Assembly (NCBI GenBank): GCA_027077805.1
Contig: JALWTS010000048.1
Location: forward strand, 49,491 to 113,490
DNA length: 64,000 nucleotides
Reading direction: 5' to 3'
Source of the DNA: Gammaproteobacteria bacterium
Lineage (GTDB): Bacteria > Pseudomonadota > Gammaproteobacteria > JABHGC01
This document shows positions 8,452 through 17,452 of this stretch, one piece after another. The notes under the pieces are model-generated. The model was not told the DNA's origin. It searched no databases and was given only the letters and a program-made list of their open reading frames with translations. Each line of letters begins with the position of its first letter. The stretch's first letter is position 1. The position numbers and the translations under genes are program-made.

Positions 8452-9966
8452 ATGACGAATTCTATTAAAATTATTGGCAGTGTTGATCCTGATCAAGCGA
8501 TTGCGATTGAGGTGATCGAACAAATTTTAAGCCAACAACAAACGGATACGCAACACAATACCGAATTTACAGGTCGACCAAATACGGAGATTTATGCCAA
8601 TGAAAATTATATTATTAAATTACATCAGGAGTATGATTTTAAACAACGGGATGCGGTTCGTTGGATTGAAAAAACCTTAGCCAAAGAACATCAGTATCAA
8701 GTACATCATCCTGCGAAAACATGGTTTTTGATTTGTGGTGAAAAAAATATTATTGCCAATATTACGCCAAGACTACAAGCCTTGCATCAACTAGAACTAG
8801 AATCCGATAATCCAAGCGAATTACAAACGCATTTTTTGGCTATGGTACATTTATATTTAAGTTTTGTTGCCAAGCATCAGATGCGTTTAGATGATGGTTT
8901 GTCTAATTTTGCGATAGATGCACAGCAAAAATTATACTATGTGGACGATGATGTGTATCCTTGGGATAATTTTACCGCATTTGCTCAAGCCTTTGGCATT
9001 TATTTGCGACGTTATGCTTGGTTGGATCATCACTACATGAATTTATTAGGCTTGAAAATAGCGTTATTTTGTATTGATGCCTTTAAAGATAGTCATTGTA
9101 TCATGATTTTAGCGGAGCAGTTACGAGGCATCAATACCGCTAATCAAGAACAAAAAGATAAAGTATTTTCGGTGATTAAAGCCTTACATGCCAAACGGCA
9201 AAATATGCCAGTATCATTGGAATTACAACAGCCTTATGTTGCCTTACTCGCTGATATTCATGCCAATCTACCTGCCTTAAAAGTCGTTTTAGATTATTTA
9301 GAACAAAAACACATTAGCCAAGGCTTGGTCTTAGGTGATGTGGTGGGTTATGGCCCCCATCCTAATGAATGTATTGTAACTCTTAAAAATACCGATTTTT
9401 GGATAATTAAAGGCAATCATGATCATGGCGCGGCCACAGGTAAAACGGCGAAAGGCTTTTCTAAAACAGGAAAATGGGTGATTGATTGGACTGAAAAAGT
9501 ATTACAAGATGGTCATAAAAAGTGGTTGGATAAATTACCCGTTTATCTACAACATGATAATTGGTTAGCCGTCCATGGGGCACCTTGTGATAAACATTTT
9601 TTTATGGCCTATGTGTATCAAATGACTTACAGTAATAATTTAAATAATTTGGCAGCTAGAGCAATAAAATATTGTTTTCATGGGCATACCCATATCCCAG
9701 GGATTTACTACCGTTATTTAGCACAAGATAAATTTAGCAATGAAAGCAAGCAAAACATTGCAAACCATGCTCATAATCTAATTTGCCCTGGCTCAATTGG
9801 ACAAACACGCAATAAACAATTTGGAACGTATTTTGCGTTATGGGATAGAGAGCAAGATCAAATCGAATTCATTTGTTTATCGTATCCTGTCGAGCAAACT
9901 GTGGAGGCGATGCAGGCGTACAATTTTCCACCACAATTAGTTGATCGCTTACAACAAGGAATATAA
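8452..9966 (+). CDS. fusion of kinase-like (APH-type) domain and metallophosphoesterase
   Basis: Two domains. Residues about 45-200 resemble an aminoglycoside-phosphotransferase/protein-kinase fold: YIIKL (K56 as a possible ATP-binding Lys), DDGLSNFAID (D147/D148 and N152 in catalytic-loop positions) and YYVDDD (metal Asp near 165). Residues about 262-500 are a calcineurin-like phosphoesterase with DIH (268-270), GDVVGYGPHPNE (D296), GNHDHG (322-323), VHGAP (H375) and HGHTHIPG (410-414); all metal ligands are present. One chain could thus carry both phosphate-adding and phosphate-removing activities, but the substrate is unknown. It is divergent from fnr, faces the Roadblock/GTPase operon, and has no clear ribosome site. 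Confidence 0.8.
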   Translation: MTNSIKIIGSVDPDQAIAIEVIEQILSQQQTDTQHNTEFTGRPNTEIYANENYIIKLHQEYDFKQRDAVRWIEKTLAKEHQYQVHHPAKTWFLICGEKNIIANITPRLQALHQLELESDNPSELQTHFLAMVHLYLSFVAKHQMRLDDGLSNFAIDAQQKLYYVDDDVYPWDNFTAFAQAFGIYLRRYAWLDHHYMNLLGLKIALFCIDAFKDSHCIMILAEQLRGINTANQEQKDKVFSVIKALHAKRQNMPVSLELQQPYVALLADIHANLPALKVVLDYLEQKHISQGLVLGDVVGYGPHPNECIVTLKNTDFWIIKGNHDHGAATGKTAKGFSKTGKWVIDWTEKVLQDGHKKWLDKLPVYLQHDNWLAVHGAPCDKHFFMAYVYQMTYSNNLNNLAARAIKYCFHGHTHIPGIYYRYLAQDKFSNESKQNIANHAHNLICPGSIGQTRNKQFGTYFALWDREQDQIEFICLSYPVEQTVEAMQAYNFPPQLVDRLQQGI

Positions 9967-9969
9967 AAC

Positions 9970-10003
9970 CGCATTTCTACTGTTAAGATGGTGTAGAAAT
10001 GCG
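9970..10003. terminator. hairpin between convergent genes
   Basis: CGCATTTCTAC and GTAGAAATGCG form an 11-bp stem (9970-9980, 9993-10003). On the minus strand GGTTTTATAT follows, so it fits termination of the Roadblock operon better than of the plus-strand gene. Confidence 0.55.
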
Positions 10004-10019
10004 ATGAACAATGTTTAGA

Positions 10020-10427
10020 TTATGGACACAAGTGGGCAATTTTACTTAAATTATTTCTTAATGTTGCCCAGCCCATGCCTAGGTTTGCTTTTTTACCTGT
10101 GATCAGTACGACCAGTGCATTTGGTTTGTCAGGGATAACCACCATAAAGTGATACGTTTTTTCAGTGGTCATTTGGATTTCTTTGATTAAATGCGTTTTA
10201 CTATCACCTCGTTGTGAAGATAATAAGTCTTCAACCGTACTCACCGTATTGCCACGAAACATATCAACGGCCGCTGCTGCCACCGCATCTAAATAACTTT
10301 GGGTGAAATAAGGAACATTATGAGATACGGCTAATAACAACCCTGAGTTTAAATCAACGACTGCACAACCTAATGAATCCCCAACTTTATTGACCATATC
10401 GACCATAATTGAGTTCAAATCTGCCAT
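10020..10427 (-). CDS. Roadblock/LC7-domain protein (small)
   Basis: 135 residues, essentially one Roadblock/LC7 domain: GDSLGCAVVDLNSGLLLAVSH followed by an amphipathic helix (YLDAVAAAAVDMFRG) and strands ending VVLITGKKANLGMG. Such proteins bind small GTPases of the MglA/Rag/Arf type, often as GAPs or scaffolds. The ATG at 10427 has AAGGAGAG upstream, better than the further in-frame start at 10487. It is the last gene of a four-gene operon with another Roadblock protein and a GTPase. Confidence 0.88.
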   Translation of the reverse strand: MADLNSIMVDMVNKVGDSLGCAVVDLNSGLLLAVSHNVPYFTQSYLDAVAAAAVDMFRGNTVSTVEDLLSSQRGDSKTHLIKEIQMTTEKTYHFMVVIPDKPNALVVLITGKKANLGMGWATLRNNLSKIAHLCP

Positions 10428-10510
10428 GAAAGACTCTCCTTTGATAGTTCTATATAATGTTAAGTTAGTCAAGAAGAGTATAGACAAGAAAACCTTAATG
10501 TAAATAAGTT

Positions 10511-11086
10511 TTAATTTATTTTTTTTTGCTTTTCTACAATATCTGCCACAGTATTAGCACAATCTCGACTGTAACTTAATAACATACCTAAATTACAATT
10601 ACTCGCAGCAACCACTGAAAAAATCAGTTCTTGAGTAACCCGTAAACAAACCACACGACCTTTTTCATTTTCAATAATCACGTTTTTGCAAAGATTTTGT
10701 TGCATTTCTAAGGAAATGGTTTCGCCTAAGGCAATTAAAGAACTGGTCATGGCGGATAGTTTGGTTTCTGGCAATTGCTTTTTCCAATAACTGCTGACAA
10801 TATGACCATCAGTAGAAGCAATAATCGCACCTGTGGCACCAGGACAGCGATTGATTAAATCATTTAATGGTTTAATGTATAAATGTTTGCTAACAGCATT
10901 TTGTAACATACTTTGGGACATATCGGGCTTCTCTGTCTTTGGTTGAGTTTGAATAGTGGTTTGGGTAATAATTTTTCCTTGTTGTCGCAAGGTTTTAGTT
11001 TCAATCGTTTCTTGAGTATGGGATAATTCATGGATACGGCTTTGAAACATTTTTTTTAGCATATTTTTACTTTCTTCATTTGCCAT
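10511..11086 (-). CDS. Roadblock/LC7-domain protein with N-terminal extension
   Basis: A basic, Gln/Thr-rich N-terminal region (to about residue 60, probably flexible) precedes a Roadblock/LC7 domain: PGATGAIIASTDGHIVSSYW, then a helix with LIALGETISLEM and strands ending CNLGMLLSYSRD. I chose 11086 (191 aa) because AAGGGAA stands before it; the frame runs to 11128 without a ribosome site. Second Roadblock component of the operon, likely partner of the upstream GTPase. The cysteines in NLCKN and VVCLRV are unusual but unassigned. Confidence 0.87.
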   Translation of the reverse strand: MANEESKNMLKKMFQSRIHELSHTQETIETKTLRQQGKIITQTTIQTQPKTEKPDMSQSMLQNAVSKHLYIKPLNDLINRCPGATGAIIASTDGHIVSSYWKKQLPETKLSAMTSSLIALGETISLEMQQNLCKNVIIENEKGRVVCLRVTQELIFSVVAASNCNLGMLLSYSRDCANTVADIVEKQKKIN

Positions 11087-11131
11087 TGTCAATTCCCTTA
11101 GTGCATTATAATCACATTTTTTAGTCATTAT

Positions 11132-11659
11132 CTAATATTCTAGTATTGATAATAATGCTTCTAGTAACATTAATACATCTTCAGATTTGCGTACATCGGC
11201 AGGAAATAATGGATAAACTTCATATTTTTCTGCTAAAAACTGATAATAATCATCAATGCTTGGTGTGTCTTGAATATCCATTCGAGTAACGCCAATGACG
11301 ACCCCAGTTTCTGTAATAAACTCTGCGAAATTATCTAAATAAATACTGAGATCGTACAAAGGATCAGTACGGGCATTGTCTACTAAAATTACTAGTCCTA
11401 AGCCACCGTTTACAAGAATTTTCCACATAAAACTGTAACATTCTTGACCGGGCGTGCCATATAGACGTAATAATTCCCCATTTTCCAAAGTGAGTTCGCC
11501 ATAGTCCATTGCCACTGTCGTATGCGATTTTTTGTTGCGTAATTCATCCGTGCTGAATACGTCAGTACTCACCATTGGAATTTCACTAATGGTACCAATG
11601 GCAGTCGTTTTACCTGCCCCTGTTGTACCTGTAAAAATCAATTTAACTTCTTGAGACAT
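11132..11659 (-). CDS. small Ras-like/MglA-type GTPase
   Basis: GTPase with P-loop GTTGAGKTT (residues 11-19), switch I TTVAMDYG, switch II LYGTPGQE (Gly-Gln as in Arf/Ras) and base-recognition motif VTRMD in place of NKxD. At 175 aa it is a single G domain. Bacterial GTPases of this class are usually encoded beside Roadblock/LC7 proteins, and this one is followed by two. In Myxococcus MglA/MglB such a pair sets cell polarity; the role here is unknown. Gaps to neighbours are only a few bases. Confidence 0.92.
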   Translation of the reverse strand: MSQEVKLIFTGTTGAGKTTAIGTISEIPMVSTDVFSTDELRNKKSHTTVAMDYGELTLENGELLRLYGTPGQECYSFMWKILVNGGLGLVILVDNARTDPLYDLSIYLDNFAEFITETGVVIGVTRMDIQDTPSIDDYYQFLAEKYEVYPLFPADVRKSEDVLMLLEALLSILEY

Positions 11660-11663
11660 AATG

Positions 11664-12677
11664 TTAACCTAAACCTAAGCGTTTACGAATATGAGCAAAT
11701 AAACCCACTTTTTCTTTCGTCAGAATTTTTTCTTGATATTGCACTTGTTGACGAATAATTAAATAGCCAAAAATTTGGCAGGTATTGATAAAATCAATCA
11801 CTTTATTTTCGTTGATTCCTGTATTTTGACTGATTTGTTCAATAGTCGTAGCATTTTTGCTCATAAAGGCTGCCAAACGAAAATGATAGGAACGTTTGGG
11901 TAATCTTGAGAAATCTGGCCAACGGGATAGTTGGAAAATATCACTTGGTTCAAGAATAGCAAGCAGTCGCCCTTGAGAACCAGCCAAACTGCTAAACCAG
12001 CGGAGATTATCATAGGAAATTGATTTCATATTTTCAGAAATAGCCGTAATCTCTTGGCTGTTAAGGGTTTTTTTGTCAACCGTGTCAATCGGTTGACGAC
12101 ATAATGCCATCAATTTCCCTAAATTGCTGGAACAGAAAAATTGTTGTTTAGGGCATTGATAAAGCAATTGACCTTCCCCACAAACCAAATACACGGAATT
12201 TGTTTGCTGTTTTAATTTCGCTAAATATCCTGTTAAATAGTTATCAGGATTAAATTGTTCATTGTCATTAATAGGTTCTGTGCTACTTCGATGTTCTTGA
12301 TTCGGATCAATAATTTGTAAAGATTGTTCCGCTTGGGATTTACTTCTATCTTGTTGATCCGCTAAAATTGTTCGCAGAACATTAATTAATTGTGGGGAAT
12401 GTAAGGGATTGTCTAATTGATAAGTGTAGGTGGTGCTATCGGCCTGGTGATGTTGAGAAAACGCAACACAAACTGGATTATCAGGATGTTTTATTAAATC
12501 ATCCCAATATTGTTTGCCATTTTTATGATCAACATCAATAATGACAACTTGACCGATGCCTTGTTCCATAAACGCCCAGTTTTCTTGTAAACCTCGAAGT
12601 AATTTTAAAAAGGATCGTAATACTCGTTTATTCTTCTCCGTTAAACCTTTCTCTGAAATATAATATTTATCTGCCAT
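11664..12677 (-). CDS. unknown protein, first gene of Roadblock/GTPase operon
   Basis: 337 residues with no family I can name. Residues about 40-110 (VVIIDVDHKNG, CVAFSQ, a final helix) look like an alternating alpha/beta, receiver-like fold without an obvious phospho-Asp set. The middle is low-complexity (Gln, Ser, Asn). Residues about 265-335 (RLAAFMSKNATTIEQISQ... VIDFINTCQIFGYLII) resemble a winged-helix or small helical adaptor. It precedes the GTPase by 4 bases and probably acts as effector or regulator of it. Confidence 0.7.
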   Translation of the reverse strand: MADKYYISEKGLTEKNKRVLRSFLKLLRGLQENWAFMEQGIGQVVIIDVDHKNGKQYWDDLIKHPDNPVCVAFSQHHQADSTTYTYQLDNPLHSPQLINVLRTILADQQDRSKSQAEQSLQIIDPNQEHRSSTEPINDNEQFNPDNYLTGYLAKLKQQTNSVYLVCGEGQLLYQCPKQQFFCSSNLGKLMALCRQPIDTVDKKTLNSQEITAISENMKSISYDNLRWFSSLAGSQGRLLAILEPSDIFQLSRWPDFSRLPKRSYHFRLAAFMSKNATTIEQISQNTGINENKVIDFINTCQIFGYLIIRQQVQYQEKILTKEKVGLFAHIRKRLGLG

Positions 12678-12739
12678 TGATGACTCCCTAATGCCCTGAA
12701 AATAACTATAGTCATTTTTATTAGAATGTAAACAAATTT

Positions 12740-14134
12740 ATGAATACTTATCAAGCCATTGTCGATTTAAACTTAATTCAGAAATATAATATTTCAGGCC
12801 CACGTTATACCTCTTATCCTACCGCCGTCAAATTTCATTCTGAATTTTCAGAACAAGATTATCAACAGGCCGTAAGTGATATGCCACCTAAGCAAGCCTT
12901 GTCCTTATATTTTCATTTACCATTTTGTGATACGGTTTGTTATTACTGTGCTTGTAATAAAGTCGTAACGAAAAGGCGAGAGAAAGTTGCCCCCTATTTG
13001 GCAAAATTAAGCCAAGAACTCGCAATGCAATCGGCATTGTTTAATGATGTTACTCAACATAAAGTCATGCAATTGCATTGGGGTGGTGGCACTCCTACAT
13101 TTTTTAGCCATGCTGAAATGCAGCAATTAATGCAAGCCATTGCTGAAAATTTTCAGTTATTACCCAACGATCAAGGGGAGTATTCGATTGAAATTGATCC
13201 AAGGGAAGTGCAAGCAGAAACCATTGCTTTGCTCAGAGACTTAGGTTTTAATCGTTTAAGTTTGGGCGTGCAAGATTTTGATCCTAAAGTACAACAAGCG
13301 GTGAATCGCATACAATCAGAACAGCAAACTTATCAGGTATTAGAACAAGCGAAAGCACAAGGGTTTTTGTCAATGAGTGTGGATTTAATTTATGGTTTGC
13401 CCTTTCAATCGGAACAAAGTTTTGCTCAAACCTTGGATAAAATTATTACCGCTAGTCCTGATAGAATTTCATTATTTAACTATGCCCATTTACCGCATTT
13501 ATTTAAACCACAGCGACGGATTAATGCCGAAGATTTACCCAGTGCCCCTGTGAAATTAGCAATTTTACAGCAAAGTGTTGAACGCTTAATTAGTGCAGGG
13601 TATGTATTTATTGGTATGGATCATTTTGCGAAAAAAACCGATGAATTAAGCATTGCCCAACAACAAGGTCGTTTACACCGTAATTTTCAGGGTTATGCCA
13701 CGCATGGTGATTGTGATTTATTCGCCTTTGGCGTTAGTTCTATTGCACAAATCGGTAAAATTTATAGCCAAAATTATCGGCAGTTAGCACCTTATTATCA
13801 CGCACTGTCGCAAGGTAAATTGCCGATTCAACGGGGGTTGGTATTAAAGCAAGATGATATTATCCGGCGTAGTATTATCCAACAACTTATGTGTCATTTT
13901 CAGTTAGATTTTACCCGCATTGAAAACTTGTACCACATTGAGTTTCAGCATTATTTCCAAACAGAATTAGCTCGATTACAAATCATGCAACAAGATGGGT
14001 TATTAATGTTATTCCCAAATCAGTTACAAGTGACGGCGAAAGGCCGCTTATTAATTCGCCAAATTGCCATGGTATTTGATGCTTATTTTACTCCAACGGA
14101 TACTAATACTACTAACTATTCTAAAGCAATTTAA
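12740..14134 (+). CDS. hemN: oxygen-independent coproporphyrinogen III dehydrogenase HemN
   Basis: Radical-SAM enzyme converting coproporphyrinogen III to protoporphyrinogen IX without oxygen. The signature CDTVCYYCAC gives C63, C67, C70 and the HemN-specific extra C72. PRYTSYPTAVKFH at the N-terminus and GGGTPTF are family blocks; 464 aa is normal. Its stop overlaps the ccoI start (TAATG), so haem synthesis and oxidase copper supply are co-expressed. Divergent from the Roadblock operon; I see no FNR box in the 62-base gap. Confidence 0.97.
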   Translation: MNTYQAIVDLNLIQKYNISGPRYTSYPTAVKFHSEFSEQDYQQAVSDMPPKQALSLYFHLPFCDTVCYYCACNKVVTKRREKVAPYLAKLSQELAMQSALFNDVTQHKVMQLHWGGGTPTFFSHAEMQQLMQAIAENFQLLPNDQGEYSIEIDPREVQAETIALLRDLGFNRLSLGVQDFDPKVQQAVNRIQSEQQTYQVLEQAKAQGFLSMSVDLIYGLPFQSEQSFAQTLDKIITASPDRISLFNYAHLPHLFKPQRRINAEDLPSAPVKLAILQQSVERLISAGYVFIGMDHFAKKTDELSIAQQQGRLHRNFQGYATHGDCDLFAFGVSSIAQIGKIYSQNYRQLAPYYHALSQGKLPIQRGLVLKQDDIIRRSIIQQLMCHFQLDFTRIENLYHIEFQHYFQTELARLQIMQQDGLLMLFPNQLQVTAKGRLLIRQIAMVFDAYFTPTDTNTTNYSKAI

Positions 14135-16548
14135 TGGTTACTTGTTATCATTGTGGTTTCGCTGTCCCCGAAGAGAGTAATTTCAAAGTAACGATTTTAA
14201 AACAACAACGTGATATGTGTTGTCCAGGTTGTCAAGCGGTTGCTCAGGCAATTGTTGATGGTGGTTTAGAGAATTTTTATCAACATCGGGATCAACCTAG
14301 CAATCAAGCAGTGTTGCCTGATGTATTAGAAAATCTTAAAGTGTATGACCACCCTAAAATTCAGAAACAATTTGTTTATACTGAAGGCCAACAAGCAAAC
14401 ATCAAAGAAGCTGATTTAATTTTAGAAGGCATCGTCTGTGCCGCTTGCCTTTGGTTAAATCAAAAATATTTGTCTTCACTCACAGGGGTTTTAGACCTTC
14501 GGGTGAATTATACTACTCATCGGGCATGGGTGCGTTGGGATCAAACGAAAATTCAATTAAGTGATATTCTTCAAGCCATTTATAATATTGGTTATATGGC
14601 ACATCCTTATGATCCTAAGCAAGCAGAACAACTGTTAGAAAACCAGCGAAAACAGCATTTACGTTGGTTAGCCGTGGCTGGAATTTTGGGAATGCAGGTA
14701 ATGATGTTATCCGTTGCTATTTATGCTGGCGATTATTGGGGCATGGAATCAAGTTATCGCCAGTTTTTTGCTTGGGTAATGGGGGCATTAAGCAGTGTTG
14801 TTTTATGGTATTCAGGGCAAAGTTTTTATAAAAGTGCTTGGCGAGATTTGACACATCAACAATTAGGCATGGATGTTCCTGTGGTTTTAGGCTTATCAAT
14901 TGCTTATGTAACTAGTGTTGTTACAACGATCTTAGGTCAGGGGGAACTATATTACGACTCAGTAGTGATGTTTATTTTTTTATTGCTAGTGGCACGGTTT
15001 TTTGAACTAAAGGCAAGGCAAAAGGCAAGGCAATCTGTTGAGCAATTGAACACCGCAATTCCAGCTTTGGCAACTAGGGTTACATCTGAGGGGTTGGAAC
15101 AAATTGTTGCTGTAGATATTGACGTTGGTGATAAAATTCTGGTTAAAATTGGGGAAGCGATTCCTGCCGATGGTGTGATTACCCAAGGTTGTTCAGAACT
15201 AGATGAATCACTACTCACAGGTGAAAGTCTGCCTGTGATACGAACGGTTGGTGATAAAGTGATTGCAGGGAGTATTAATATTTCACAGGCTTTAGAAATA
15301 AGCGTGACACAGATCGGTTCAGAGACGGTATTAGCGTATGTGCAACGCTTGTTACAAAAAGCACAAACTGATAAACCCAAAGTAAGCATGATTGCGGATA
15401 AAATCGCCTCATGGTTTGTCTTAGCGATTGTCATTTTGGCAAGTAGTGTTGGCTGGTATTGGTGGCAACAAGGCAATGAACAATGGTTGGCCATTAGTAT
15501 TGCGGTATTAGTGGCAACTTGTCCTTGTGCCTTATCATTAGCCACCCCTGTGGCAATTACTGTGGCAACTACTGCTTTAACTCAGCGTGGAATGTTGACG
15601 ACTCAAGGGCATGCCTTAGAGACTTTAGCGAAAGCAACGGATTTTGTATTGGATAAAACAGGAACTCTCACCAAAGGACAATTAGAATTAACTGCGGTTG
15701 AAACGGTTGCAGACATAAGCGAGCAACAGTGCTTGCTATGGGCCGTTAGTTTAGAACAACAGGCGAATCATCCTATTGCGACTGCTTTACGCCAAGTAGC
15801 AATCAATTCACCCGTGTTAATCTTTGATAATTTAGATTATCAAGTCGGTTTTGGTGTCAAAGGGCAATATCAAGGTGAGTGGTTTTATTTAGGAGCTGCC
15901 CATTGGATTGCGTCTTTGTTCGCACAACCGCTACCCACGAAACCATTTGAGCAGTATGCCGATAAAACTTTGATTTTCTTGGCTAAAACAGAGCAATTAT
16001 TGGCCGTATTTGTGTTATCAGACAGTGTAAAAATTGGTGCTAAGTCATTGATTCAATATTTGCAACAACAAGGAAAACAAGTGCATTTATTAAGTGGGGA
16101 TGATAAAACAAATGTTATGACGCTAGGTCAACAATTAGGCATTTCTGAGCGACACTATGCCTTGTCTCCTCAACAAAAATTAGCCTATGTGAAGCGATTA
16201 CAACAGCAGGGTCGAGTAGTGGCAATGCTAGGTGATGGTATTAATGATGCACCTGTACTAGCCGTTGCGCAAGTCTCTATTGCAATGGCAGAAGGAACCG
16301 AATTGGCACAACATAGCAGTGATTTTATTTTATTTGCAGAAAACTTAGAAAAATTGCCAGAGAGTATTACACTTATTAATCAAAGCATTCAAATTATTCG
16401 CCAAAATTTAGGGTGGGCTATTGCTTATAATGTGTTAATTTTACCTATGGCGAGTATGGGGTATTTAAGCCCTTGGATGGCTGCTGTTGGCATGTCATTT
16501 AGTTCATTGTTAGTTACGCTTAACGCTTTACGTTTAGGGAATAAATAG
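14134..16548 (+). CDS. ccoI: copper-exporting P1B ATPase CcoI (FixI) for cbb3 assembly
   Basis: P-type ATPase of 804 aa. N-terminal Cys pairs CYHC (4-7) and CCPGC (29-33) precede the metal-binding CAAC (102-105). Transmembrane copper motif CPCALS is at 463-468, DKTGT phosphorylation site at D507, and GDGINDAP hinge motif near 705. The CCPGC block is typical of CcoI/FixI. It moves copper outward across the membrane for insertion in CcoN. It is coupled to hemN and followed by ccoS. Confidence 0.97.
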   Translation: MVTCYHCGFAVPEESNFKVTILKQQRDMCCPGCQAVAQAIVDGGLENFYQHRDQPSNQAVLPDVLENLKVYDHPKIQKQFVYTEGQQANIKEADLILEGIVCAACLWLNQKYLSSLTGVLDLRVNYTTHRAWVRWDQTKIQLSDILQAIYNIGYMAHPYDPKQAEQLLENQRKQHLRWLAVAGILGMQVMMLSVAIYAGDYWGMESSYRQFFAWVMGALSSVVLWYSGQSFYKSAWRDLTHQQLGMDVPVVLGLSIAYVTSVVTTILGQGELYYDSVVMFIFLLLVARFFELKARQKARQSVEQLNTAIPALATRVTSEGLEQIVAVDIDVGDKILVKIGEAIPADGVITQGCSELDESLLTGESLPVIRTVGDKVIAGSINISQALEISVTQIGSETVLAYVQRLLQKAQTDKPKVSMIADKIASWFVLAIVILASSVGWYWWQQGNEQWLAISIAVLVATCPCALSLATPVAITVATTALTQRGMLTTQGHALETLAKATDFVLDKTGTLTKGQLELTAVETVADISEQQCLLWAVSLEQQANHPIATALRQVAINSPVLIFDNLDYQVGFGVKGQYQGEWFYLGAAHWIASLFAQPLPTKPFEQYADKTLIFLAKTEQLLAVFVLSDSVKIGAKSLIQYLQQQGKQVHLLSGDDKTNVMTLGQQLGISERHYALSPQQKLAYVKRLQQQGRVVAMLGDGINDAPVLAVAQVSIAMAEGTELAQHSSDFILFAENLEKLPESITLINQSIQIIRQNLGWAIAYNVLILPMASMGYLSPWMAAVGMSFSSLLVTLNALRLGNK

Positions 16549-16549
16549 C

Positions 16550-16699
16550 ATGGAAATTTTGTATTTTTTAATTCCAATGTCAATGGTGTTAGTTGCTTTA
16601 ATTGTGTGGGCATTGATCTGGGCGATTCAGTCAGGGCAATTTGATGACCTAGAAGGACCTGCCTATCAAATTTTATTAGAGGATGATGAGGGAGATTGA
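16550..16699 (+). CDS. ccoS: cbb3 oxidase maturation protein CcoS
   Basis: A 49-residue frame starting MEILYFLIPMSMVLVAL and containing WAIQSGQFDDLEGPA, the diagnostic CcoS motif, then an acidic tail ending DDEGD. One transmembrane helix. CcoS is needed for cofactor insertion in cbb3 oxidase. It starts directly after the ccoI stop and ends 1 base before the next start codon. Confidence 0.95.
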   Translation: MEILYFLIPMSMVLVALIVWALIWAIQSGQFDDLEGPAYQILLEDDEGD

Positions 16700-16700
16700 T

Positions 16701-17438
16701 ATGCGTATTTTATATGCCGTTTTGTTTTATAGTTTTACACATCTAGTGATGGCAACACCCATTCCTAGTATTAAAATTGTTACTGCACCTGAGGTTAAGT
16801 TTATGGTGGAAAAAGAAGATGTGTTATTAGTACACTCTTTAAGTCAAATCGAATACGAATTTCAACATATTCCAGGGTCAATAAATATCCCTGTGATTGA
16901 CATGGATACTACTGACAAATTACCGAAGGATAAAAGCAAGAAAATTATTTTTTATTGTATGGGTCTCATGTGTCCTTATAGTGAAAAAGCGGCTAAAAAA
17001 GCAGCAAAAATGGGATATACCAATTTATTTTGGTTTAAAGGGGGGATTCCTGAGTGGTATCGCTTTAATTATCCCATGGAGGTTAACAAAGATTTGTTAA
17101 AAATCAGAATTAAGCGTTTAAGTCCAAAAAAAGTGAATAAAATGCTTAAAAATGGGGAGAAAATTTCATTTTTAGATGTACGACCTTTATGGTGGAAAGA
17201 AATTCCATCTTTTATTCAGGGGTCGCAATTTATTCCTTTAGTCGAATTGCATAAACGCTATAAAGAAATTAAAACCAATCATAAGATTATTATTGTCGAT
17301 GGCTTTATGAAGCAATCACCAACTGCGGCAAGATTTTTAATTTCCAAAGGTTATCCTGTGTCAGGTGTCTTAAAAGGGGGGATGATCCGCTGGGTGAAAG
17401 AAGGGTATCCTGTGGTAAAACCCGAAAAAACTAGGTAA
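16701..17438 (+). CDS. exported tandem rhodanese-domain protein, second domain lacking Cys
   Basis: 245 residues: an N-terminal signal or anchor (MRILYAVLFYSFTHLVMA), then two rhodanese folds. The first has the active loop YCMGLMCPYS (C86, C91) and FKGGIPEW; the second has DVRPLWW and VLKGGMIRW, but its active-site loop reads VDGFMKQSPTAA with no Cys, so it is probably inactive or structural. GGGAG precedes the ATG at 16701, 1 base after ccoS. Rhodaneses handle sulfane sulfur or oxyanions; periplasmic action beside oxidase and sensor genes suggests sulfur or copper chemistry, which is inference. Confidence 0.85.
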   Translation: MRILYAVLFYSFTHLVMATPIPSIKIVTAPEVKFMVEKEDVLLVHSLSQIEYEFQHIPGSINIPVIDMDTTDKLPKDKSKKIIFYCMGLMCPYSEKAAKKAAKMGYTNLFWFKGGIPEWYRFNYPMEVNKDLLKIRIKRLSPKKVNKMLKNGEKISFLDVRPLWWKEIPSFIQGSQFIPLVELHKRYKEIKTNHKIIIVDGFMKQSPTAARFLISKGYPVSGVLKGGMIRWVKEGYPVVKPEKTR

Positions 17439-17452
17439 TTATAACACGACTA

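Noticed and set aside
14919..14940. GTTGTAAC (Ter core) on the minus strand
   Set aside because: An eight-base match inside ccoI without the flanking Ter bases; expected by chance.
14952..15545. A 197-codon open frame on the strand opposite ccoI
   Set aside because: It lies wholly inside the P-type ATPase, has no domain pattern and no ribosome site; it is a shadow of the coding strand.
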